Source: Aquificota bacterium (GTDB taxonomy: Bacteria > Aquificota > Aquificia > Aquificales > Hydrogenothermaceae). Taken from it: a DNA stretch of 17,758 bases. Shown here piece by piece: positions 1 to 7,451 of this stretch. A program made the position numbers and the translations under genes. The stretch covers positions 1 to 17,758 of the forward strand of contig JAADDV010000048.1 in assembly GCA_013153795.1 (NCBI GenBank). Reading direction: 5' to 3'. The notes under the pieces were generated by a model. It was not told the DNA's origin, made no database searches, and was given only the letters and a program-made list of their open reading frames with translations. Within the stretch, counting starts at the first letter, position 1, and each line of letters begins with the position of its first letter.

Positions 1-1358
1 CAAATTTCCTAGGAATTACTTTTTCTGATGTAAAAACTATTTTTACAGGTATCGGAATTTCTATTTTTATAACAGCTGTTTATTTTTATTTTTTCCATCT
101 GTTTAGACATATTAAAGATTTATGGAATGACAAACTTCTTTTTTATTTCTTTGGGATATCTGGATTTTTAATATTTTTAGTTTTTTCTTTATTTTTTTAT
201 CCAATAATAACGCATATTTTTCCAAGTCTTGAAGTTTTAGCAAATATTAAAGCTTTAGCTTTACTTTCTCTTATTATCTTAATCTTAGGTTTTTTTGCAA
301 ATCCAAATATTATTTCTTTACATAGATTTTATAGAATGAGATTAAAAGATACTTTCTTAGAAGGAAATGATTTTTATCTTCATGAGTTTTTAGATAAAAA
401 AATTCCTTATCCTTTAATAAATACGACATTAAATATAAGTGGAGATAAAAGATTAGCTGGGAAAAAAAGTTTTGATTTCTTTCTTCTTTCTCCTTTATTT
501 TGTGGGTCTAAATTAACTAAATATGTTCAAACCAAAGAAAGTTATTATGGAAAAATGCATGTTTCAACAGCAATAACTATTTCAGGAGCAGCTATAAATC
601 CTATGATGGGAATTTATACAAATAGAATACTATCTTTTCTTATAACTTTGTTAAATGTTAGATTAGGTTATTGGGCTGATAATCCTCTCTTTTATAAGAA
701 AAATAACTTCTTAGCTAGATTAGCTAGATTATTATCTAATGATGATATTGTTTTTTGGCCTTATTACAATCTTATGAGTATGTTTGGAAAAGCAACATTA
801 GATAGATTAAAAATAAACCTTTCAGATGGAGGACATATAGAAAATTTAGGAGCTTTTGAACTACTAAGAAGAGAATGTGGTCTTGTTTTGGTTGTAGATG
901 CAGGAGTAGATAAAGATTATCAGTTTGAGGATTTTAAAAATTTTGTTCTTAGAGCGACAAATGAGCTAGGAGTTGAAATTTCTTTTGATGAAGATGAAAA
1001 ACTAGAAAAAGTTATAAAACCTTCTCCATCAGAAGCTTTTAGTAAAAGAAACTTTGCTGTAGGAAAAATAAAATATAAAAATGGAAAGGAAGGAATTCTT
1101 GTTTATGTTAAAACTTCTTTAACAAGAGATGCTTTTTCAGAAGAAGAAAAAATAAAAGGAAAAAGTAAAAAACCAACATATTTAGATTATAAAAGGTATC
1201 ATCCTGATTTCCCTCATGAATCTACTTTAGACCAATCTTTTGACCCTCTTCAGTGGGAAGCATATGAGATGTTAGGTGAAGATATTGCAAAAAGATTTCT
1301 TCATGAAATAGAAAATAATCCAAAATACGAGAAGATAAAAAATTTACTCTTTAAATAA
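1..1358 (+). CDS. Membrane-embedded patatin-like phospholipase, C-terminal part (5' end outside window)
   Basis: The reading frame is open from base 3, so the ATG at 336 is internal and 451 residues are visible. Residues 12-106 hold about three hydrophobic segments (roughly 12-37, 46-70, 80-106), followed by a soluble region. That region carries an AISGAA-like stretch (TISGAAINP), the FNVRLGYW-like segment LLNVRLGYWADNP, and SDGGHIENLG with the Asp at bases 825-827. In patatin-family lipases this D-G-G Asp is the acid of the Ser-Asp dyad; the GxSxG serine would lie upstream of the window. The C-terminal block after it (FELLRRECGLVLVVDAGVD) is typical of large bacterial patatin-like proteins with transmembrane segments between the two catalytic parts. 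The expected role is lipid acyl hydrolysis at a membrane; the substrate is unknown. Stop TAA at 1356; folP follows after 82 bp. The family call is fairly secure, the role is not. Confidence 0.75.
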   Translation, partial: NFLGITFSDVKTIFTGIGISIFITAVYFYFFHLFRHIKDLWNDKLLFYFFGISGFLIFLVFSLFFYPIITHIFPSLEVLANIKALALLSLIILILGFFANPNIISLHRFYRMRLKDTFLEGNDFYLHEFLDKKIPYPLINTTLNISGDKRLAGKKSFDFFLLSPLFCGSKLTKYVQTKESYYGKMHVSTAITISGAAINPMMGIYTNRILSFLITLLNVRLGYWADNPLFYKKNNFLARLARLLSNDDIVFWPYYNLMSMFGKATLDRLKINLSDGGHIENLGAFELLRRECGLVLVVDAGVDKDYQFEDFKNFVLRATNELGVEISFDEDEKLEKVIKPSPSEAFSKRNFAVGKIKYKNGKEGILVYVKTSLTRDAFSEEEKIKGKSKKPTYLDYKRYHPDFPHESTLDQSFDPLQWEAYEMLGEDIAKRFLHEIENNPKYEKIKNLLFK

Positions 1359-1440
1359 AATTCACAAATTTTTCAAATATAATATGGCTAAATATAGACT
1401 CTTTATTTCATAAAATACTAATTTTGAGGAAAATAAAACT

Positions 1441-2505
1441 ATGGAATATGGTGCATATATCATTCCTCAGGACGTTGAGGTTTATAAAGTTGTTTTTTCA
1501 GACCCTTTTAAAGAACCTGTTGTTATAACTGATGAAGAGCAGTTTAAAAAACTTATATCAACTTTAAAATCTGAAGGGAATATAGATGATGCAAAAAAAC
1601 TTACAGACCAGTGGGTAAATTTACATAAAAAAACCTTCAAAATAAATTATAAAGGAAAGTTTTTAAATCTTGGAACAAAAACAGCTGTTATGGGGATTTT
1701 AAATATAACCCCAGATTCTTTTTCTGATGGAGGAGAGTTTTTTCATGTTGAAAAAGCTGTAGAGCATGCAGCAAAAATGCTTGAATATGGAGCAGATATA
1801 ATAGATGTTGGTGGGGAATCTACAAGACCAGGAGCTACTCCTATCCCTGTAAAAGAAGAATTAAATAGAGTTATACCAGTAATAAAAGCTTTAAGAAAAG
1901 AACTTGGAAATAATTTTTTAATTTCTATAGATACATATAAAGCAGATGTTGCAAAAGCTGCAGTAGAGGAAGGAGCAGATATTATAAATGATATAAGCGG
2001 GATGAGTTTTGACCCTAAAATGGCCGATACTGTAGCACAGCTAGATTGTCCTATTGTTGTAAATCATATAAAAGGAAATCCTCAAAATATGCAAAAAAAT
2101 GTTTATTATGACGATGTAATGCAGGAAATAATTTCTTTTTTAGACAATCAGATTTCATATGGAATAGAAAAAGGAATAAGAAAAGACCGTTTTATAGTAG
2201 ACCCAGGAATAGGTTTTGGAAAAAACATAGAACATAATATAGAGATAATAAAAAGACTAAAAGAGCTAAAAGTTTTAGGGTTTCCTATTCTTATTGGTAT
2301 TTCTAGAAAATCCTTTTTAGGCAAAATTTTAAAAAATTTCTTAAAAAAAGAAGAAGTTCTTCCAAAAGAAAGATTATCAGGAGGTCTTGCAGCAACAGCA
2401 ATTGCTGTTTTAAATGGGGCTCATATTGTAAGAACTCATGATGTTAAAGAAACTGTAGAGTTTCTAACGATATTAGATACTATACGGGGATATAAGCTTG
2501 TTTGA
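1441..2505 (+). CDS. folP: Dihydropteroate synthase with N-terminal extension
   Basis: Condenses p-aminobenzoate with hydroxymethyl-dihydropterin diphosphate to dihydropteroate in cytosolic folate synthesis. The TIM-barrel core covers about residues 80-354 and shows the family motifs in order: ILNITPDSFSDGG (86-98), DVGGESTRPGA (122-132), SIDTYKADVA (162-171), NDISG (183-187), NHIKGNPQNMQ (208-218), DPGIGFGK (254-261), GISRKSFLG (286-294) and RTHDV (331-335). Residues 1-79 precede the core and are not part of the classic 280-residue enzyme; I do not recognise this extension. TGAGGA lies about 10 bases upstream of the ATG. The 3' end overlaps the TTG start of cdaA by 8 bp, so the two are likely translationally coupled. 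The folP-cdaA pairing is common in several bacterial phyla. Confidence 0.95.
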   Translation: MEYGAYIIPQDVEVYKVVFSDPFKEPVVITDEEQFKKLISTLKSEGNIDDAKKLTDQWVNLHKKTFKINYKGKFLNLGTKTAVMGILNITPDSFSDGGEFFHVEKAVEHAAKMLEYGADIIDVGGESTRPGATPIPVKEELNRVIPVIKALRKELGNNFLISIDTYKADVAKAAVEEGADIINDISGMSFDPKMADTVAQLDCPIVVNHIKGNPQNMQKNVYYDDVMQEIISFLDNQISYGIEKGIRKDRFIVDPGIGFGKNIEHNIEIIKRLKELKVLGFPILIGISRKSFLGKILKNFLKKEEVLPKERLSGGLAATAIAVLNGAHIVRTHDVKETVEFLTILDTIRGYKLV

Positions 2506-3337
2506 GAATTTTCAGTGGATACTTGATGTAATACAGTCTATAAGATGGAATGATATTTTAGATATCCTTATAGTATCCACAATTATATACTATCTTCTTA
2601 AGTTTCTTATTGGAACAAGAGGCTGGCAGATTCTTATTGGTATTTTTCTAATTCTCTCTGTTTGGCTTTTAGCTAGAGTTTTAGAACTTAGAACTGTCCA
2701 ATGGATTTTTGATAATTTATGGAGTGTAGGAATCTTTTTGATAATTGTTCTTTTTCAGCCTGAGCTTAGAAGAGGTCTTGCTAAACTTGGAGAAACAGGA
2801 ATATTTAGAAATCTTTTCCTATCTAGAAAAAAAGCTGTTGATGAAGTTATAAGAGCAGCAACATTTTTAGCTGAGAGAAAAATAGGAGCTTTAATAGTTT
2901 TTGAAAGAACTATAGACCTTGATAACTATACTGAAGGTTGTGTAAAGATAAATGCAGATATTTCTATAGAGCTTCTTATTTCTATATTTTTACCTCAGTC
3001 TCCTTTACATGATGGAGCTGTTATTATTAGAGACCAAAAAATTGCTATGGCAAGGTGTTTCCTTCCCTTAACTATAAATCCTAATATTCCAAAAAATATA
3101 GGCACCAGACATAGAGCAGGTATAGGAATTTCAGAAGAAACAGATGCAGTAGCACTTATTGTTTCAGAAGAAAGAGGAGAAATATCTTTAGCAGTAGATG
3201 GAAAACTATATAGAAACTTAGACTCACTTACATTAAAGAAAAAACTAATGGAATTGCTAGAAGTAAAACCTACAACAAAATATGAAAAACTTAGAAAAAA
3301 AATCAATAAATTTTTTGAAAAATTAAAATCAGAATAA
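2498..3337 (+). CDS. cdaA: Membrane diadenylate cyclase (c-di-AMP synthase CdaA)
   Basis: Makes cyclic di-AMP from two ATP at the inner membrane. The N-terminus has hydrophobic segments at about 21-37, 44-62 and 75-87, ending in FQPELRR (86-92), as in CdaA proteins. The DAC catalytic domain spans about 110-245, with SPLHDGAVI (DGA at 172-174) and GTRHRAGIG (RHR at 204-206), the two nucleotide-binding and catalytic motifs; both are intact. Length 279 is normal. The start is TTG at 2498, preceded by GGGGA at 2486-2490 with 7 bases of spacing, inside the end of folP. The ybbR partner gene follows after 123 bp. Expected roles of c-di-AMP are envelope and osmotic homeostasis, but no c-di-AMP receptor is visible here. 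Confidence 0.93.
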   Translation: MFENFQWILDVIQSIRWNDILDILIVSTIIYYLLKFLIGTRGWQILIGIFLILSVWLLARVLELRTVQWIFDNLWSVGIFLIIVLFQPELRRGLAKLGETGIFRNLFLSRKKAVDEVIRAATFLAERKIGALIVFERTIDLDNYTEGCVKINADISIELLISIFLPQSPLHDGAVIIRDQKIAMARCFLPLTINPNIPKNIGTRHRAGIGISEETDAVALIVSEERGEISLAVDGKLYRNLDSLTLKKKLMELLEVKPTTKYEKLRKKINKFFEKLKSE

Positions 3338-3397
3338 ATTTTAAAATAGTTATCGAAACTACTCAAAATATAAAAATATCAAAGAAAGTCAAAAAAT

Positions 3398-3427
3398 TTG
3401 TTAAAAGTCTTTAAACTTTAATTTAAA
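3398..3427 (+). promoter_or_regulatory. Weak candidate promoter before ybbR
   Basis: TTGTTA (3398-3403) and TTTAAA (3422-3427) are separated by 18 bp, upstream of a strong AGGAGG (3450-3455) and the ybbR start. It sits in the 123-bp gap after cdaA and could allow separate ybbR transcription. The match is weak and the region is AT-rich, where chance hits are frequent. Confidence 0.22.
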
Positions 3428-3460
3428 TATAAATAGTCTTTAGAAAAATAGGAGGCTTTT

Positions 3461-3853
3461 ATGAAAAAAATTTTTTCAATTTTATTTTCAAATTTACCTT
3501 TAAAACTTCTTTCTCTTTTAGTAGCTTTTCTTTTATGGCTAAATATTACCAGCATGCAAAAAAGTAAAATTGAATTTTATACTCCTATAGAAGTCAGAAA
3601 TGTTCCAGAAAATATAATTATCACCAAAATAAAACCTGATAAAGTTCTTGTTATTATTGAAGGATATAAAGGAACTTTATCAACTATTGATATTTCAGAT
3701 ATAAAAGCTTATGTAGATGGTAAAAAAATAAAACCTGGAAACAATGTTTTAACAGTTCAGGTTGAAATACCAACAGGTTTAAAACTTATTGGAGTAAGAC
3801 CTAAAACAATTATTGTAAAAGCTATTGAAGAAAAGAAAAAAGGGGAGTCTTAA
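3461..3853 (+). CDS. ybbR: YbbR-domain protein, single-domain CdaA regulator-like
   Basis: A short N-terminal cytoplasmic tail is followed by one membrane helix (about 11-29, NLPLKLLSLLVAFLLWLNI), the typical YbbR opening. A single YbbR domain (about 35-124) then lies outside the membrane. Firmicute CdaR binds and modulates CdaA through its YbbR domains; gene adjacency to cdaA supports the same role here. At 130 residues this protein has one domain, where Bacillus CdaR has four. The start is well supported by AGGAGG ending 5 bases before the ATG. The C-terminus is Lys-rich (EEKKKGES). Its last codons overlap a GGGAG/CTCCC hairpin that begins the candidate RNA region downstream. Confidence 0.85.
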   Translation: MKKIFSILFSNLPLKLLSLLVAFLLWLNITSMQKSKIEFYTPIEVRNVPENIIITKIKPDKVLVIIEGYKGTLSTIDISDIKAYVDGKKIKPGNNVLTVQVEIPTGLKLIGVRPKTIIVKAIEEKKKGES

Positions 3854-3940
3854 GCTCCCAAAAATCTGCGGAAGAAGAGGCTTAGAAGGGTAAGATGGAA
3901 CGTTAAAAGAGAGCCCTCCCTAGTTAGCATATACTAACTC
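3842..3940 (+). ncRNA. Candidate structured RNA or leader between ybbR and yajC
   Basis: This stretch, largely non-coding after the ybbR stop, is about 45% G+C by direct count of 3841-3940, against about 30% around it. GGGAG (3843-3847) pairs with CTCCC (3855-3859). AGTTAG (3922-3927) pairs perfectly with CTAACT (3934-3939) around a CATATA loop. AGGG (3887-3890) can pair with CCCT (3914-3917), and CTTA (3881-3884) with TAAG (3891-3894). A purine-rich middle carries GCGGAAGAAGAGG. In AT-rich thermophile genomes GC-rich intergenic islands often mark structured RNAs. I could not match it to 6S, SRP, tmRNA, RNase P or a known riboswitch, and there is no clear U-tract terminator at its end. It could be a small RNA, a yajC leader, or a decayed sequence. 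Strand is inferred from neighbours. Confidence 0.35.
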
Positions 3941-3999
3941 AATTATAGAAATTAAATTTTTAAAAATCAATTGTGTTAATATATTGAAAATTTTTTATT

Positions 4000-4006
4000 A
4001 GGAGGT
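4000..4006 (+). promoter_or_regulatory. Ribosome binding site deciding the yajC start
   Basis: AGGAGGT lies before two adjacent ATG codons, at 4008 and 4011. The first would leave only about 2 bases after GGAGG, too close. The second leaves 5, within the normal range, so 4011 is the better start. Confidence 0.7.
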
Positions 4007-4010
4007 AATG

Positions 4011-4319
4011 ATGCAGGGCGGTGGTGGAATGGAAAGTCTTATAAGTGCTTTTATATGGATGATTATTCTTATTGCTATTTTTTATTTTCTTTTATACAGA
4101 CCTCAGCAGCAACAAAGAAAAAAACATGAAGAGTTTTTAAAAAATCTTAAAAAAGGAGATAAAGTAGTAACAACAGGTGGTATTATAGGAGAAGTAAAAC
4201 AAATAACAGAAAAAACAGTTACTCTTAAAGTTTCAGAAGGAACTTTAATAAAGTTTATCAAATCTGCTATAGCCAGCTATTATCAGGAAGAAGAAAATAA
4301 TAAGGAGAATAAGGAATAA
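4011..4319 (+). CDS. yajC: Sec translocase accessory subunit YajC
   Basis: A small inner-membrane protein that associates with SecDF and the SecYEG channel. Starting at 4011 it has 102 residues: a Gly-rich N-terminus (MQGGGGME), one membrane helix (about 7-26, ending FYFLLYRPQ) and the hallmark RPQQQQRKKHEEFLKNLKKGD. A small beta domain with VVTTGGIIGEV and a charged tail follow. The YRPQ/GD/TTGGI pattern is diagnostic for YajC. secD and secF, often next door, are not in the window. A second ATG at 4008 would add one Met but is poorly spaced from the ribosome binding site. argB starts 3 bases after the stop. Confidence 0.93.
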   Translation: MQGGGGMESLISAFIWMIILIAIFYFLLYRPQQQQRKKHEEFLKNLKKGDKVVTTGGIIGEVKQITEKTVTLKVSEGTLIKFIKSAIASYYQEEENNKENKE

Positions 4320-4322
4320 TCT

Positions 4323-5222
4323 ATGGAAAGGCTTGTAGAAAAAGCAGAAACCTTAATGGAAGCCCTTCCTTATATAACAAAATTTCGTGGAAAAACTTTT
4401 GTAATTAAATATGGTGGAAATGCTATGGCGAAAGCTGACCTAAAAACAGCTTTCGCCCAAGATATACTCCTTTTAAAATATATAGGAATAAATCCTGTTA
4501 TTGTTCATGGTGGAGGTCCTCAAATAGGTGAAGTTTTAAAACGAATGGGTCTGGAAAGTAAGTTTGTTGGTGGTCTTAGAGTTACAGATAAAGAGACAAT
4601 GGATGTTGTTGAGATGGTTTTAGGAGGACTAGTAAATAAAAATATTGTAATGCTTATAAATAAATATGCTGGAGGCCATATTAGAGCTGTAGGCCTGACA
4701 GGTAAAGATGGTGGATTAATAAAGGCAAAAAAATTAGATGTAGAAGAATATTTTAAGAAAATAGGAGATTTTGTTCCTACAGAGCTTTTAGACCTTGGTC
4801 ATGTAGGAGAAGTTGAGTATATAGATACACAGATTTTAAAACATCTTGAAGAGGATAACTATATTCCTGTCGTTGCTCCTATAGGATTTGATAGAGAAGG
4901 AAACGCTTATAATATAAATGCTGATTTTGTAGCCTCAGCTATAGCAGGCGCTTTAAAAGCTGAAAAAGTTTTATTTTTAACAGATATAGATGGTTTAAAA
5001 GATGAAAACGGAAATACTATCTCTTCTATAAATATTTCTCAAATAGAGAAACTTATAGAAGAAGGTGTTATTAAAGGTGGTATGATACCTAAAGTTAAAG
5101 CCTGCATAGAAGCTTTAGAAAAAGGAGTAAAAAAAGCTCATATTCTAGACGGGAGAGTGCCTCACTGTGTTTTACTTGAAATCTTTACAACCCAAGGGAT
5201 AGGCACTGAAATCACAACCTAA
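4323..5222 (+). CDS. argB: Acetylglutamate kinase, likely arginine-inhibited type
   Basis: Phosphorylates N-acetylglutamate in the second step of arginine synthesis. Amino-acid-kinase fold with KYGGNAM (29-35), HGGGPQIG (62-69), FVGGLRVTD (81-89), NINADFVAS (197-205), TDIDGL (220-225) and KGGMIPKV (251-258). The N-terminal helix (about 1-20, before the KYGG strand) is the element that, in Thermotoga and Pseudomonas enzymes, interlaces dimers into an arginine-sensitive hexamer. Its presence suggests feedback inhibition by arginine, which is an inference. AAGGA at 4311-4315 inside the end of yajC serves the ATG. No other arginine gene is in the window, so this is a scattered pathway gene inside a housekeeping operon. 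Confidence 0.96.
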   Translation: MERLVEKAETLMEALPYITKFRGKTFVIKYGGNAMAKADLKTAFAQDILLLKYIGINPVIVHGGGPQIGEVLKRMGLESKFVGGLRVTDKETMDVVEMVLGGLVNKNIVMLINKYAGGHIRAVGLTGKDGGLIKAKKLDVEEYFKKIGDFVPTELLDLGHVGEVEYIDTQILKHLEEDNYIPVVAPIGFDREGNAYNINADFVASAIAGALKAEKVLFLTDIDGLKDENGNTISSINISQIEKLIEEGVIKGGMIPKVKACIEALEKGVKKAHILDGRVPHCVLLEIFTTQGIGTEITT

Positions 5223-5223
5223 A

Positions 5224-6081
5224 GTGGAAAAAAACTTGAAAATAGGTGATGCCTTAAAAAGGGCTTCCCAGATTTTGAAAGATGCAAAAATAGAAACTCC
5301 CATAACAGATAGCCAGCTTTTATTGTCTTTTCTCTTAAAAAAACCTAGATGGAAACTTATAACTGATAGAAATGAAAAACTTCCAGAAGAAATTCAACTT
5401 CAATATTTCCTACTTATAAAGAAAAGAGCAGAAGGTTATCCTGTTGCCTATTTGACAGGAAAAAAATATTTTTATGGAATTGAGTTTGATGTAGAAGAAG
5501 GAGTCCTTATACCGCGGCCAGAAACAGAAATTTTAGTGGAAGAAGTTTTAAAGAAATTGCCTAAAAAAGATAAAGTTCATGGGTTAGAAATTGGTATAGG
5601 GTCAGGTAACATTTCTGTTTCTTTGTTAAAAAATAAAAGCAATTTAATAATGACAGGTGTTGATATTTCAGATAAAGCTCTTCAAATTTCTACTAGAAAT
5701 GCTATAAAACAGGGAGTAATAGACAGATTTTTTATTAAAAAAAGTAATCTTTTCGAAAATATAGATAAAAAACTAAAATTTGATTTTATTATCTCAAATC
5801 CACCTTATATATCTGTAGAAGAATACAAAACCCTTTCTAAAGAAGTAAAAAAAGAGCCTATCGAAGCTCTAGTTGCGGATAAAGATGGCCTTGCCTTTTA
5901 CGAAAAGATAATATCTTTTGGCACAAAATTTTTAAAAGATAATGGTTTTTTTGCATTTGAAATAGGCCATAAACAAGGAGAAAAAGTAAAAAAACTTTTA
6001 GAAAAAAAAGGATTTAGGTCGAAAATATTAAAAGATTTACAAAACCTACCAAGAGTAGTAATAGGAGAAAAAAATGATTAA
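5224..6081 (+). CDS. prmC: Release factor glutamine methyltransferase PrmC
   Basis: Methylates the Gln of the GGQ motif in class I release factors, using S-adenosylmethionine. The N-terminal helical domain (about 1-85) ends in the family signature YLTGKKYFYG. VLIPRPETEILVEE (94-107) and the Rossmann SAM loop EIGIGSGNIS (122-131) follow. NPPYIS (192-197), the glutamine-binding motif, is intact. The start is GTG at 5224, one base after the argB stop. An ATG further in would remove the conserved N-terminal helices. Length 285 is typical. The 3' end overlaps murA by 8 bp. PrmC next to prfA is common elsewhere; prfA is not seen here. Confidence 0.95.
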   Translation: MEKNLKIGDALKRASQILKDAKIETPITDSQLLLSFLLKKPRWKLITDRNEKLPEEIQLQYFLLIKKRAEGYPVAYLTGKKYFYGIEFDVEEGVLIPRPETEILVEEVLKKLPKKDKVHGLEIGIGSGNISVSLLKNKSNLIMTGVDISDKALQISTRNAIKQGVIDRFFIKKSNLFENIDKKLKFDFIISNPPYISVEEYKTLSKEVKKEPIEALVADKDGLAFYEKIISFGTKFLKDNGFFAFEIGHKQGEKVKKLLEKKGFRSKILKDLQNLPRVVIGEKND

Positions 6082-7372
6082 AAAAGGGTTAGAATTGAGA
6101 GAATTTTTAGAAATTGAAGGTGGACACAATTTATCAGGAACTATTGAAGTATCCGGCGCAAAAAATGCAGCCCTTCCAAATATGGCTGCTACAATTCTCA
6201 CAGAAGAAGAAGTTATATTAGAAAATCTTCCTATGCTTTTAGATGTTTTTACAATGAAAGATTTGTTAAGGTTTATTGGTTTTGAAATACAAAAAAAAGA
6301 CACAGGTGTTTATATTTTTAAACAAAACACAGTCAACTCTTTAGTTGCTCCTTATGACCTTGTAAGCAAAATGAGAGCTTCTATTCTTGTTTTAGGTCCA
6401 ATGCTTTCAAGGTTTAAATATGCCAAAGTTGCTCTTCCTGGTGGATGCTCTATTGGAACAAGGCCTGTAGACCTACATCTTAAAGCTTTAGAAAAAATGG
6501 GAGCTCATATAAAAGTTGAACACGGATACATTATTGCTCGAGCTTATAATGGATTAAAAGGAGCTGAAATAAACTTTGAAAAAATAACTGTTACAGGAAC
6601 AGAAAATATAATGATGGCAGCTGTTTTAGCTGAAGGACAAACAATTATAAACAATGCTGCAAAAGAACCAGAAGTAGTAGACCTTGCTAAAATGCTGAAA
6701 AAAATGGGAGCTGATATTCAGGGAGAAGGAACTTCAAGAATTATAATAAATGGTGTAAAAAAATTAAAAGGAACAAACCATAAAATAATACCAGATAGAA
6801 TAGAAGCAGGAACATTTGCTGTTTTATCTGCTCTTTTTGATGGAAATATCATAATTAAAAACTATCCAAATCAGTATTTAAAATATGTGAATAAAGTTTT
6901 TAGAAAAATAGGTATTCATATTATTCCAATTGGTGAGAATGAAGTTATAGTTAGAAGAGAAAAAAACTTAAGACCTGTTTCTATACAAACTAAAGAATAT
7001 CCATTCTTTCCTACTGATTTACAGGCTCAATTTATGACCCTTTTATCTATAGTCAAGGGAGTTTCTAAAATTACAGAAAATATTTTTGAAAACAGGTTTA
7101 TGCATGTTCCTGAGTTAAAAAGACTTGGAGCTGATATTAAAGTTGAAAACAGAACTGCTTTTATAAAAGGTGTTAAGAAATTAACTGGAGCTGAAGTTAA
7201 AGCAACTGATTTAAGAGCAAGTGCTGCTATGGTTTTAGCTGGACTTATAGCTGAAGGTAAAACACGTATTTACGATATATACCATCTGGATAGAGGTTAT
7301 GAAAATATCGATATAAAACTTAAAAATCTTGGAGCTAAGATTTATAGAGGTGTTGTTGAAAAGGAAATCTAA
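6074..7372 (+). CDS. murA: UDP-N-acetylglucosamine 1-carboxyvinyltransferase (MurA)
   Basis: First committed step of peptidoglycan synthesis: transfers enolpyruvate from PEP to UDP-GlcNAc. SGAKNAALP (27-35) holds the conserved Lys-Asn. LPGGCSIGTRP (121-131) has Cys125, the residue equivalent to E. coli Cys115 that PEP and fosfomycin modify. DRIEAGT (241-247), EYPFFPTDLQAQ (308-319) with the catalytic-type Asp315, and the C-terminal DRGYE (406-410) are all present. AGGAG (6063-6067) inside the end of prmC supports the ATG at 6074. This gives about 11 extra residues (MIKKGLELREF) ahead of the usual start. A Cys at the active site predicts natural fosfomycin sensitivity, in contrast to Asp-type enzymes. 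It is the last gene before a new promoter region. Confidence 0.96.
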   Translation: MIKKGLELREFLEIEGGHNLSGTIEVSGAKNAALPNMAATILTEEEVILENLPMLLDVFTMKDLLRFIGFEIQKKDTGVYIFKQNTVNSLVAPYDLVSKMRASILVLGPMLSRFKYAKVALPGGCSIGTRPVDLHLKALEKMGAHIKVEHGYIIARAYNGLKGAEINFEKITVTGTENIMMAAVLAEGQTIINNAAKEPEVVDLAKMLKKMGADIQGEGTSRIIINGVKKLKGTNHKIIPDRIEAGTFAVLSALFDGNIIIKNYPNQYLKYVNKVFRKIGIHIIPIGENEVIVRREKNLRPVSIQTKEYPFFPTDLQAQFMTLLSIVKGVSKITENIFENRFMHVPELKRLGADIKVENRTAFIKGVKKLTGAEVKATDLRASAAMVLAGLIAEGKTRIYDIYHLDRGYENIDIKLKNLGAKIYRGVVEKEI

Positions 7373-7378
7373 ATTTCT

Positions 7379-7426
7379 TTATTGCAATAATATCAATATA
7401 TATTATAATATTACAATCATAATATT
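7379..7426 (+). promoter_or_regulatory. arsR-trxA promoter with overlapping palindromic operators
   Basis: A perfect TATAAT (7404-7409) lies in the 79-bp gap before arsR. A weak -35, ATTGCA (7381-7386), is 17 bp upstream. An alternative pair is TTGCAA (7383-7388) with TAATAT (7406-7411), also 17 bp apart. Three palindromes overlap the promoter: TTATTGCAATAA (7379-7390) on the -35, ATATTATAATAT (7400-7411) on the -10, and half-sites AATATTA (7407-7413) and TAATATT (7420-7426) with a 6-bp spacer, over the -10 and the start site. This is where a small ArsR-type repressor would block RNA polymerase. The AT-rich base composition makes some palindromes likely by chance. Confidence 0.5.
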
Positions 7427-7451
7427 CTAATATCGTAAAAAGGGTGATAAA

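Noticed and set aside
336..1358. Separate gene starting at ATG 336
   Set aside because: The same frame is open back to base 3 and codes membrane segments continuous with the patatin domain, so this ATG is internal.
1361..1383. Promoter for folP from TTCACA and a perfect TATAAT
   Set aside because: The two boxes are only 11 bp apart, too close for a sigma-70 promoter. The TATAAT alone is not enough in this AT-rich gap.
2995..3366. Minus-strand frame opposite cdaA
   Set aside because: It is antisense to the conserved DAC domain, has no family resemblance and no ribosome site.
3842..3940. Assignment of the GC-rich island to 6S RNA, SRP RNA, tmRNA, RNase P RNA or a c-di-AMP riboswitch
   Set aside because: Short purine-rich resemblances exist (GGAAGAAG, GGGTAAG), but the diagnostic cores of these RNAs are not present and the length is too short for most of them.
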